The notes below the pieces were generated by a model that worked only from the letters and a program-made list of their open reading frames with translations, did not search any database and had not been told where the DNA came from. Below, in pieces: positions 8,043-15,909 of a stretch of 64,000 bases of DNA (positions are counted from its first letter, which is position 1; each line of letters begins with the position of its first letter). A program made the translations under genes and the position numbers. Source of the stretch: Duganella sp. OV510 (GTDB lineage Bacteria > Pseudomonadota > Gammaproteobacteria > Burkholderiales > Burkholderiaceae_D); NCBI RefSeq assembly GCF_900100205.1, contig NZ_FNEQ01000009.1, positions 62,001-126,000 of the forward strand, in the 5' to 3' direction.

Positions 8043-9383
8043 ATGTCGCTCGCCTATCGCGCCAACGCCGATTTCGCCAAGCTGAATCACCCGATGCGGG
8101 TTCCGCTGTCTGCGGAGATCCATTCACGCCCGTTCCTGCAATTGCAGGCGCCGGAAAGCCTGACCCACTTCGCCCTGTACCTGCAACAGGACCAGCCCTC
8201 ACGCCAAAACCATCGCAGCAGCCAGCACCAGATACTGGAGCAGCTGTGCATGCACTACGGCGTGGCGACCCCGCATCCGCAAGCGCGCTACTTCTTCCAT
8301 GACTTCGGCCGCTTTCGGCTGAAGTGGGAATGCCATACCGAGTTCGCCACCTACACCTTCGTCGAACGCGGCGAACCTGGCCTGGACTGCCGCGCCTCGT
8401 TCGACCGCATGCCGCTACAGCACGTGCCGCAGGAATGGCTGGCCGGCTTGAACGGCAAGATCATCGTCGCCGCCCACGTCCTGCTATGCAAGGCCGATGC
8501 GGATGACGCCTCCTTCGCCGAAGGCATACGCGATCTGTTCCAGGGCAAATCGCTGGTTGGCAGCAGCGCCGGCGGCAACGCCGAAGTGTGGACCGACTTC
8601 CTGATCCAGCCGGATGGCTTCAGCCGCTTCGTGGTGCGCGACCAGCGCCTTCGCGAATTCCAGTCCGGCCGCCTGGTGGGCCGCCTGCTGGAAATCGAAA
8701 CCTACCGCATGATGGCCTTGCTTGGCCTGCCGCAAGCCGAAGCCACGCAGCCGGACATGAACAGCATCGAGAACGAACTGGCGGCGCTGACCGCGAAACT
8801 GGTCAAGGAGGAAGGCAATGATGACCAGGACCTGCTGAACCAGATCACTGGCCTGGCCGCGCGTGTCGAGAAAATCTCGGTCAACAACAGCTACCGCTTT
8901 GCCGCCTCGCAGGCATATTTCAACCTGGTGCAGTCGCGCATCCAGGAATTGCGCGAAGTGCGTATCGAAGGCACGCCGACGCTGGCGGAGTTCATGGGCC
9001 GCCGCCTGGCGCCGGCGATGAATACCTGCGTATCGGTGGCGCAGCGGCAGGAGACGCTGGCGCAGCGTATCGCCCGCAGCAATGACTTGCTGCGCACGCG
9101 GGTAGGCATCGAACAGGAGCAGCAGAACCGCCGCATCCTGCAATCGCTGGATGCGCGCGCCGCGCAGCAATTGCGCTTGCAGCAGGCGGTGGAAGGCCTG
9201 TCGGTCGCCGCCATCTCTTACTACACGCTGGGATTGGTGGGCTACGTCGGCAAGGCGATGAAGGCCGGCAGCGTGCCGGTGAATCCGGACCTGATGACCG
9301 GCATCGCCGTGCCGCTGGTGATCGGCGCCGTGTGGCTAGGCTTGCGCCGTCTGCACCACCAGCTCGCGGGTGCTAAGCACTGA
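8043..9383 (+). CDS. DUF3422 family protein with C-terminal membrane segments
   Basis: This 446-residue protein begins with the family pattern (NHPMRVPLSAEIHSRPF) and matches DUF3422 over its full length. The middle part is predicted alpha-helical. The last ~60 residues contain two hydrophobic stretches (ISYYTLGLVGYVGKAM and MTGIAVPLVIGAVWLGL), so it is probably anchored in the inner membrane by its C terminus. The function of the family is not known. AAGGAAG 6 bases before the ATG is a good ribosome site. It ends tail-to-tail, overlapping by 11 bp, with a gene on the other strand. Confidence 0.85.
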   Translation: MSLAYRANADFAKLNHPMRVPLSAEIHSRPFLQLQAPESLTHFALYLQQDQPSRQNHRSSQHQILEQLCMHYGVATPHPQARYFFHDFGRFRLKWECHTEFATYTFVERGEPGLDCRASFDRMPLQHVPQEWLAGLNGKIIVAAHVLLCKADADDASFAEGIRDLFQGKSLVGSSAGGNAEVWTDFLIQPDGFSRFVVRDQRLREFQSGRLVGRLLEIETYRMMALLGLPQAEATQPDMNSIENELAALTAKLVKEEGNDDQDLLNQITGLAARVEKISVNNSYRFAASQAYFNLVQSRIQELREVRIEGTPTLAEFMGRRLAPAMNTCVSVAQRQETLAQRIARSNDLLRTRVGIEQEQQNRRILQSLDARAAQQLRLQQAVEGLSVAAISYYTLGLVGYVGKAMKAGSVPVNPDLMTGIAVPLVIGAVWLGLRRLHHQLAGAKH

Positions 9384-10206
9384 AACGGCTGGACAGGAAA
9401 CTGGCGATGCGTTCCTGCGTCGACTCCAGGTAGGGGATGTTGATGTGGTCGGAATCAGGAATGATTTCGTCCGCATGCAACATGCCCAGTTTCTGCACCA
9501 GCAGATCGGTGTGCGAATGCGGCACGATGTCGTCCACCGCCGCACGCAGCACATAGGCCGGCGCCTTGATTTGCTCGGCGTACTTCACCGATTCGAATTT
9601 ATGCCGCAGCACGTAGTCGATCGGCAGCGCCTTGAATTTGCGTTTGGCCAGCGCCAGGATCGAGTCGTAAGGCGTAATCAGCACGACGGAATTGGCATCA
9701 CGCTCCATCGCCACTTGCACCGCTACGCCGGAACCCAGGCTGCGGCCGACCACTGCGATGCGTTTCGGGTCGACGTGATGGCGTTCGCTCAGCCAGTCGT
9801 ACAGCATGCGGCCGTCTTCGACGAAGTGTTCCTCCGCCGGGTCGCCGTGGGAATCGCCATAGCCGCGGTAATTCACCGCCAGCACCGCCATGCCGGGAAA
9901 CAGCTTGCCGGCGTCACGCGCCACCCAGGAAACTTCTTCCGAGCGGCCACCGAAATATACAACGCCCGGATGCGTGCCGGCCATGCGTGGCGTCATCAGC
10001 CAGCCGGACAGGCGCGTGCCGTCTTTGGAGCGGATGACGATGGGGCGCGTGCGATGGCCGGTGCTGTATGGTTTCAGCACCTCGCGCCGGCTCCCCAGTG
10101 GATTGAACAGCAACCGTTTCTGGTTGGCCGCCACGGCTGCGGTAAGTCCCATCCACAGTACGCTGACGATGCCCGCCAGGCCGGCCACTTTTTTGGAATT
10201 ATTCAT
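9373..10206 (-). CDS. Alpha/beta hydrolase with N-terminal membrane or signal segment
   Basis: The 277-residue protein starts with a hydrophobic stretch (VAGLAGIVSVLWMGLTAAVAA) that is a signal anchor or signal peptide. The hydrolase fold follows: GRSLGSG holds the nucleophile Ser, an Asp lies in AAVDDIVPHSH, and the last His lies in DSDHINIP. This resembles the YfhR/BEM46 serine-hydrolase group. The ATG at 10206 was chosen over one 23 codons upstream because it gives a normal signal segment. Substrate unknown. Confidence 0.8.
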   Translation of the reverse strand: MNNSKKVAGLAGIVSVLWMGLTAAVAANQKRLLFNPLGSRREVLKPYSTGHRTRPIVIRSKDGTRLSGWLMTPRMAGTHPGVVYFGGRSEEVSWVARDAGKLFPGMAVLAVNYRGYGDSHGDPAEEHFVEDGRMLYDWLSERHHVDPKRIAVVGRSLGSGVAVQVAMERDANSVVLITPYDSILALAKRKFKALPIDYVLRHKFESVKYAEQIKAPAYVLRAAVDDIVPHSHTDLLVQKLGMLHADEIIPDSDHINIPYLESTQERIASFLSSRFSA

Positions 10207-10320
10207 GACTTCTACTCTACTCTTTTCCTGCTTTTCCGCTGTCAAAAAATAACGGCGGCGTGGTATAGACCACACATGGTAGCAGGTTGACAGCTTTTCA
10301 AGGCCGGCGGGGCAAACCGG

Positions 10321-10326
10321 TATAAT
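10321..10326 (+). promoter_or_regulatory. Possible -10 box for the hydrolase pair
   Basis: A perfect TATAAT lies 32 bases upstream of the ATG at 10358. No good -35 sits at the usual distance (a TTGACA at 10287-10292 is 28 bp away, too far), so this is a weak call resting on the -10 box alone. Confidence 0.3.
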
Positions 10327-10357
10327 CTGCGCTTCGCTTTTTCATGATTTGCCAACA

Positions 10358-11137
10358 ATGAAACCTGCCGTCGTCCTGCTGCATAGCTCCATGAGTTCCA
10401 AGTCCCAGTGGTCGTCCCTGAAAGCGCAACTGGCCGACGCTTACCGCTGCATTCCGGTTGACCTGCAAGGCTACGGCGCTTCGCCCTTTCCGGCGGATGC
10501 GGGCGACGACTACGTCCATACCTTGGCGCATGAAGTGGATGCCGTGGTGGCGGCGATCGCCTCGGAACTGGAGCCTGGTGAGGCATTCCACCTGATCGGC
10601 CATTCCTTTGGCGGCGCCTGCGCGCTGCACATGGCGCGCCGCATGCCTCAACGCGTGCTGTCGCTGACGCTGTTTGAGCCGGTGGCGTTCCATCTGCTGC
10701 CGGAAACGCATCCGGCCAAAGCCGAAATCGTGGATGTGGTGGGCCGTATCACATCCAGCGCCAGCGACCGTGACGCCACCCGTATCTTCATCGATTACTG
10801 GAACCGCGCCGGCGCCTTCGACGATGCGCCGCACGCAGCGCAAGAAAAAATGGTGGCGCAAATCGCCAAGGTCAAGCTGGACTTCCAGGCGCTGCTGGGC
10901 GAACAGGCGACCCTGGATGATTTGTCCATGTTGACCATGCCGGCGCTGGTGATGGCTGGGGAGCGCAGCCCTGCTTCTACCCGTCTACTGGTGGAGCAGT
11001 TGGGTGTGTCGCTGCCCAGCGCCACCGCATCGAAGCTGCGCACCGCGCACATGGGACCGATCACGCACGGCGACATCGTCAATCCGGCCATCGCCGGCTT
11101 CCTCAGCGGCGCCGAAGTGGCCGCCGAACAGCAATGA
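10358..11137 (+). CDS. Alpha/beta hydrolase, cytoplasmic
   Basis: This 259-residue protein lacks a signal peptide. It shows the alpha/beta hydrolase pattern: LLHSSMSSKSQW for the oxyanion region, GHSFGGA with the nucleophile Ser, and a late His in HMGPITHGDI. It belongs to the large group of esterases, C-C hydrolases and haloperoxidase-like proteins, and no substrate can be named. The start at 10358 was chosen over a TTG nine bases upstream. Its stop overlaps the next hydrolase start by 4 bp (ATGA), so the two are translated together. Confidence 0.85.
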   Translation: MKPAVVLLHSSMSSKSQWSSLKAQLADAYRCIPVDLQGYGASPFPADAGDDYVHTLAHEVDAVVAAIASELEPGEAFHLIGHSFGGACALHMARRMPQRVLSLTLFEPVAFHLLPETHPAKAEIVDVVGRITSSASDRDATRIFIDYWNRAGAFDDAPHAAQEKMVAQIAKVKLDFQALLGEQATLDDLSMLTMPALVMAGERSPASTRLLVEQLGVSLPSATASKLRTAHMGPITHGDIVNPAIAGFLSGAEVAAEQQ

Positions 11138-11964
11138 AGCGCGCGCTCGTTGCCGTGGCCATCAGCGCCCTTTCCATGCTGGCGCAAGCCGGTGAACAGA
11201 ATGTGCGCATCGCGCCGGATGTCCATGGCGCCTGGGTGACGCCGGACGGTGCGTGGGACGGCCGCACTGTGCTGTTCCTGCACGGCTTTGCCGACGACAT
11301 GAATGGCGCCGGCGATTTGAGCAAGCGCATGTCGGCGCGGCTGGCGCAGATGGGTATTGCTTCGCTGCGTGTGAACTTCCGTGGCGAGGGTGATCGCCAG
11401 CGCAGCAATATCGCGTCGACGCTGGATACGCGCATTGCGGACACCGAGGCGGCATATGCGTTTCTGCTGAAGCAGCCGGGCGCGCAGCCTGCACGCAGCG
11501 CGGTGCTGGGCTGGAGTCTTGGCGCCACCACGGCGATCGTCACTGCTGCGCGTCATCCGCAATGGTTTCGCAGCATGGTGTTGTGGTCTTCGCCAAGCGG
11601 CGATCAGTGGAAGCAGATGACGTCTTCGCCGGTGGCGCAACAGGCGTTACGCGATGGTGTGGCGACGGATGTGGTGCCGGGCTGGAAGAGCATCACCACC
11701 AGGCGTGAGTTTTACGAGAGCTTCCGTGGTGTAGATCTGGATCGGTCGCTGGCGACGTATCCCGGCGCATTCCTGACGATACGCGGCAGCGCCGACTTTC
11801 TACCGCAGCGCGATGCGCAGCTGGTGCAGATCGCGCCAGGCAAGCCGGCGGAGGCAGCCTTGATCGGTGGGGCGGACCACATCTTCAACGTCTTCGCTCC
11901 CGACAGCAGCGCCGCCCAGCGCGTCATCGACCTCACCGCCGACTGGCTGCAACGCACGCTCTGA
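11134..11964 (+). CDS. Secreted or periplasmic alpha/beta hydrolase
   Basis: A signal peptide (MKRALVAVAISALSMLAQAG) precedes an alpha/beta hydrolase domain with FLHGFADDMNG, the nucleophile elbow GWSLGAT, Asp in IRGSADFL and His in GGADHIFN. The 276 residues fit a small esterase or peptidase-like hydrolase acting outside the cytoplasm. Coupled by a 4-bp overlap to the cytoplasmic hydrolase upstream, it probably works on a related substrate. It converges on the glycosidase operon, with an 81-bp GC-rich gap that holds no clear terminator. Confidence 0.83.
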   Translation: MKRALVAVAISALSMLAQAGEQNVRIAPDVHGAWVTPDGAWDGRTVLFLHGFADDMNGAGDLSKRMSARLAQMGIASLRVNFRGEGDRQRSNIASTLDTRIADTEAAYAFLLKQPGAQPARSAVLGWSLGATTAIVTAARHPQWFRSMVLWSSPSGDQWKQMTSSPVAQQALRDGVATDVVPGWKSITTRREFYESFRGVDLDRSLATYPGAFLTIRGSADFLPQRDAQLVQIAPGKPAEAALIGGADHIFNVFAPDSSAAQRVIDLTADWLQRTL

Positions 11965-12045
11965 CGCGCCTCGCGCGACACGGGCAGGCAAACTGCTAGC
12001 GCGAGCGCTAACCGCCTCTCGGCGCGCGCGCGAGCCGGATGAGCG

Positions 12046-14370
12046 TTACAGGCCGCCGCCAAGCCGCCTGCTTTCGCCTGCGCGCAGATTCAGCGGCACG
12101 ACGTTGTCGCCATAGCGCACCTTGCCCGCGCCCTCGCCTGCCGTGCGGCGTATGGTGGCGGATATCAGCTTGCCGTTGGCCCAGGCGAGATCCACTTCAT
12201 AACCGCCACGCGCACGCAGTCCCTTGACCGATCCTGATGGCCAGGCAGACGGCAACGCTGGCAGCAAGTGGATTTCCCCTGTCTGCGATTGCAGCAGCAT
12301 CTCGCAGATGGCGGCGGTGGCGCCAAAGTTACCGTCGATCTGGAACGGCGGGTGCGCATCAAACATATTCGGATAGGTGCCGCCGGCGTTATTGGATTCC
12401 GTGCCCTGGCTGCTCTGCTGTGCTGCCCGCGCGCCTGGCTTGGCCAACTGGCCGCGCAGCATCTTGTGCGCGTGATCGCCGTCCAGCAGGCGCGCCCAGT
12501 AGGCAGTCTTCCATGCCATCGACCAGCCAGTGCCAGCATCCCCGCGCGCAGCCAGCGATTTGCGTGCCGCAGCGGCCAATGCCGGCGTTTGCGTCGGCGA
12601 GATCTGCCGGCCGGGGAATAGCCCGAACAGATGCGAGACATGGCGGTGCGTGTCGTCCGGCGTGTCCAGCACCTTGTCCTTCTTCTCCTCCATCCACTCC
12701 AGCAACTGGCACCAGCTGCCGATGCCTGGCGTGGCCAGCTTGTCGCGCAAGGCGGCGACGTGGTTGCGGTACTGCGTATCGCCCAATACGCCGGCAGCTT
12801 CCACTGTGTTGTTGAACAAGTCCCAGATGATTTCCTGGTCGTAGCTGACGCCATCTTCAATCGGTCCATGTTCAGGTGACCATCCCAGCGGCGCGACCAG
12901 GCGGCCATCGGGCAGTTCCTTCAGATAGTCCTCCCAGAAGGCGACCGCTTCCTGCATCATCGGGTACGCGATGGTGCGCAGGAAGGCTTTGTCTTGCGTG
13001 TAGGCGTAGTGTTCCCAGAAGTGCTGCATGTACCAGGCGTTGCCGGTTTTGTTCCACACGTAGCCCATGGCGCCGAAAGGATTCGACTCCGTGCGCACGG
13101 TCCAGCCGCGAACTGGCTTGCCGGATTTGCTGACGAAGGTTTCTTCGCGCTGCACCGCTTCGCCGCTGAGGTCCGGCTGTGACATCTGCACCGAGGATGG
13201 GTCGGCGATGGCCTTGGCGGCGGTGTCGGTGATCAGCTTTCGGTAGACTGGTGCGACGCCTTGCACGAAGTCCAAGAATGGCTTGTGGTGTTCGGAGAGA
13301 TTGGCCGGTTCGGCTGGCCAGTAGTTCATCTGGATGTTGATGTTGGTGTGGTAGTCCGAGTTCCACGGCGGCGTGAGGCTGTTGTTCCACAGGCCTTGCA
13401 GGTTGGCTGGCAACGAGCCGCGCGAACTGGAGATCAGCAGGTAGCGGCCGAATTGGAAGAACTGTGCTTCCAGCTCGGGATCGTTGCCCTCGGCGGTATA
13501 AGCCTCGATACGTCGATCAGTCGTCAGCGCACGACGCGCAGCCGGCGCCGCACCAAAGTCGACAGCTACCCGTCCGAACTGCGCCGCATAGTCACGCTGA
13601 TGCGCGGCCAGCAGCGCACTCCACGACTGCGACGCGGAGGTGACTTGCGACGCGACACGCGGCAGCGGCGCTTCCCCCTGGAAGCGGCGGGAGGTGTCAT
13701 TAACGTAGCTGGTGCCGGCGCCGATAATCAGCGTGATGGCGTCGCTACCAGAAAAGCTGATCTTGTTGCCGTCCACGGCCAGCTTGCCGCCCTCGTTCAG
13801 CACCCTCACCTGGCTGGCGTAATCCATCACATTGGTGGACGGCTGCTGCCCCTTGCCATGCAGCGTGCCAACAGCGGTGATCTGCCCATCCTGCGCGGTA
13901 ATCCTGGCATCGTGCATATCGGTCAGCTCGATGGAGCCAGTGTACTGCCCACGCTTGCTGGCAGTCAGCCTAACAGCAATCACCTGCGCCGGATAACTGG
14001 CCAACGCCTCGCGCCTGAATTCAACGCCTTTGTGCACATACCGGACGCTATGCAGGCTGCGGCCAATATCCAGCTGCCGCGCATATCCGCTCGCCTGATC
14101 GTGCCCAGGCAGATTGATGTAGACGTCGCCAAACGGTTGATACGCCCCCATCGCCTTGTCATCACCAGTCCACAGCGTAATGTCATTGAACTGCAAACGC
14201 TCACGCGCCAGCTGCCCGAAGATCATCGCACCGATGCGCCCATTGCCAATCGGGAGCGCCTCCTTCTCCCAGCCCGCCGCCGTATCCGGCGCCGGCTGGG
14301 CATAGCGCAACGTCATGTCCGGCGCGGCCGCCGCGTTGGCAGCCACCAGGACCAAAGCAATCAACTTCAT
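12046..14370 (-). CDS. GH95 alpha-L-fucosidase
   Basis: The protein is 774 residues with a signal peptide (MKLIALVLVAANAAAA). It follows glycoside hydrolase family 95 throughout: N-terminal beta-sandwich with EALPIGNGRIGAMIFG, the (alpha/alpha)6 barrel with NYWPAEPANLSEHHKPF, and near the C terminus FQIDGNFGATAAICEML, which carries the conserved Asp of the family. GH95 enzymes invert alpha-1,2-linked fucose, the terminal sugar of fucosylated xyloglucan side chains; some members act on galactose. It is the last gene of the receptor operon and overlaps GH39 by 4 bp (ATGA). Confidence 0.92.
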   Translation of the reverse strand: MKLIALVLVAANAAAAPDMTLRYAQPAPDTAAGWEKEALPIGNGRIGAMIFGQLARERLQFNDITLWTGDDKAMGAYQPFGDVYINLPGHDQASGYARQLDIGRSLHSVRYVHKGVEFRREALASYPAQVIAVRLTASKRGQYTGSIELTDMHDARITAQDGQITAVGTLHGKGQQPSTNVMDYASQVRVLNEGGKLAVDGNKISFSGSDAITLIIGAGTSYVNDTSRRFQGEAPLPRVASQVTSASQSWSALLAAHQRDYAAQFGRVAVDFGAAPAARRALTTDRRIEAYTAEGNDPELEAQFFQFGRYLLISSSRGSLPANLQGLWNNSLTPPWNSDYHTNINIQMNYWPAEPANLSEHHKPFLDFVQGVAPVYRKLITDTAAKAIADPSSVQMSQPDLSGEAVQREETFVSKSGKPVRGWTVRTESNPFGAMGYVWNKTGNAWYMQHFWEHYAYTQDKAFLRTIAYPMMQEAVAFWEDYLKELPDGRLVAPLGWSPEHGPIEDGVSYDQEIIWDLFNNTVEAAGVLGDTQYRNHVAALRDKLATPGIGSWCQLLEWMEEKKDKVLDTPDDTHRHVSHLFGLFPGRQISPTQTPALAAAARKSLAARGDAGTGWSMAWKTAYWARLLDGDHAHKMLRGQLAKPGARAAQQSSQGTESNNAGGTYPNMFDAHPPFQIDGNFGATAAICEMLLQSQTGEIHLLPALPSAWPSGSVKGLRARGGYEVDLAWANGKLISATIRRTAGEGAGKVRYGDNVVPLNLRAGESRRLGGGL

Positions 14371-15908
14371 TGAGGATTAATCTTGATCAGCACAACATCG
14401 TTGACGCGCATCTTCACCTTGACACTGGCCACACCGGAAGCCGGCACCTTCACCGTACTGGTCTGCGGAAGATCGGTGGTCAACGCCTGCAAGCGCTCCA
14501 GCTGACGCGGCGACAAGGTCTTCGGCGAACCCAATTTCAGATAAGCGGTGTGCGCATCATTCGCCTCGAAGCCGGTGCGATACACCTTGACCGAATACGC
14601 ACCAGGCTTCAAACCCTTCAGATCAATGCTGATCGGCGCACTGTCGCGCGTCGGCTGCACCGTCGTGAAGAAACCGCGATTGCTGCGGCCCTGCTTCGGT
14701 GTCTGGAAATCCCAGGCCAGCACCTGCACGCCCCGGCCATCCTTCGCTGCATAGCTCTGCGCATCGGCATTTTTCAGCGCCGTATCACCCAGCTGGTTCA
14801 GATACTTGTACGCAAACCACGCCGGCTTGCGCACACCCTGCGGATTCATCAAGCCAAAGCCGCCTTCGAACGGCGCCGTCGGCGGTCCAGGCTCCTCGAA
14901 CAGATCGCTGTAAGTCCAGTAGCTCATGCCCTGCACCAGACCTTCAGTCGCTTTCAGCTTGCTCAGGATGTACGGCGCACTCATATACGAATCATGCACC
15001 GGATCGCGCGGCGTATAGCTGGTGCTCCACTCGGTGAAGTACAGCGGCATGTCGGGATGGCCAGCGTCCACCATCTCCTTGCGCACCTTGCGCACATCGC
15101 CGACAACCGCATCTGGCGATGGCGACAGCTTGGTATCGTCCTTGCCATGTTCGTCGAGGAAGCCGCCATCCACGCCATAAGTATGCGTGGTGACGAAGTC
15201 CACCACCGAACCCGATTGCTTTGCATGCGCCAGGAACTCGGGCACCCATGCCGCGCCAGCCGTCGACGGCCCGCCAACACGCAGCGCCGGATCGATCGCC
15301 TTGATGGTGCGCGACGTAATGTCGAACAGCTCGAAGTACACCTTCTGGTCCGCCTTCTCCCAGAAGCCGTCCAGGTTAGGTTCATTCCACACCTCGAAGA
15401 ACCAGGTGCGCACCTCCTCCTTGCCGTAGCGCTCCTGCATGTGACGCACAAACGCATCGATCAGGCCAGCCCATTTCTTCGGATCGGGATGCGAAGTATT
15501 CCCTTTCCAATAGAAGATGCTCAAGTCGGAACTGCGCATCGCCAGCGGCGTAAAGCCCAATTCCACGAAAGGCTTGACGCCCATCTTGAGCAAACGGTCA
15601 TACAGGTAATCGATCTTGGTCCAGTCGTACACCGGCTTGCCATCCACCTCCTTGTACGTGCCCAGCACATCATGGAAGATAGCGTGAAAGCGGATGTAGC
15701 GGAATCCCAGCTCGTCCTTCGCAATTTTCAGCTGCGCCAGGCTGTCGTCGCGTATCAGCGTGCCCGGATAATCCGAGCCCACCGATAAATCAGCGAAGCG
15801 GTCGCGCGGCGTTCCGGCGGAGGCGGCGTCGATGGCGATGTGGCGCACATCAGCAGCGCTGGCCGATGCGGCCAGCGCGAACAAAACAACTGCGGTCAAA
15901 GTCTTCAT
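14367..15908 (-). CDS. GH39 family glycosidase (beta-xylosidase-like)
   Basis: The 513-residue protein has a signal peptide (MKTLTAVVLFALAASASA) and a GH39-type TIM barrel. The acid/base Glu is in FEVWNEPNL (Glu176) and the nucleophile Glu in YFTEWSTSY (Glu293). A small beta-sandwich follows the barrel. Characterised GH39 enzymes are retaining beta-xylosidases or alpha-L-iduronidases. In this operon a role on an uncommon xyloglucan side-chain sugar is likely but not proven. It sits 1 bp after GH31 and overlaps GH95, so it is translated with both. Confidence 0.87.
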   Translation of the reverse strand: MKTLTAVVLFALAASASAADVRHIAIDAASAGTPRDRFADLSVGSDYPGTLIRDDSLAQLKIAKDELGFRYIRFHAIFHDVLGTYKEVDGKPVYDWTKIDYLYDRLLKMGVKPFVELGFTPLAMRSSDLSIFYWKGNTSHPDPKKWAGLIDAFVRHMQERYGKEEVRTWFFEVWNEPNLDGFWEKADQKVYFELFDITSRTIKAIDPALRVGGPSTAGAAWVPEFLAHAKQSGSVVDFVTTHTYGVDGGFLDEHGKDDTKLSPSPDAVVGDVRKVRKEMVDAGHPDMPLYFTEWSTSYTPRDPVHDSYMSAPYILSKLKATEGLVQGMSYWTYSDLFEEPGPPTAPFEGGFGLMNPQGVRKPAWFAYKYLNQLGDTALKNADAQSYAAKDGRGVQVLAWDFQTPKQGRSNRGFFTTVQPTRDSAPISIDLKGLKPGAYSVKVYRTGFEANDAHTAYLKLGSPKTLSPRQLERLQALTTDLPQTSTVKVPASGVASVKVKMRVNDVVLIKINPQ

Positions 15909-15909
15909 A

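Noticed and set aside
10287..10292. TTGACA as -35 for the TATAAT at 10321
   Set aside because: The spacer is 28 bp, far beyond the 16-18 bp that sigma70 uses.
11965..12045. Terminator between the hydrolase pair and the GH95 gene
   Set aside because: GC-rich with weak dyads (TAGCGC/GCTA) and no T-run; not convincing.
12046..14373. Long plus-strand ORFs opposite the glycosidase and receptor genes
   Set aside because: They are antisense shadows of GC-rich coding DNA with no conserved motifs, and the minus-strand genes have clear catalytic residues.
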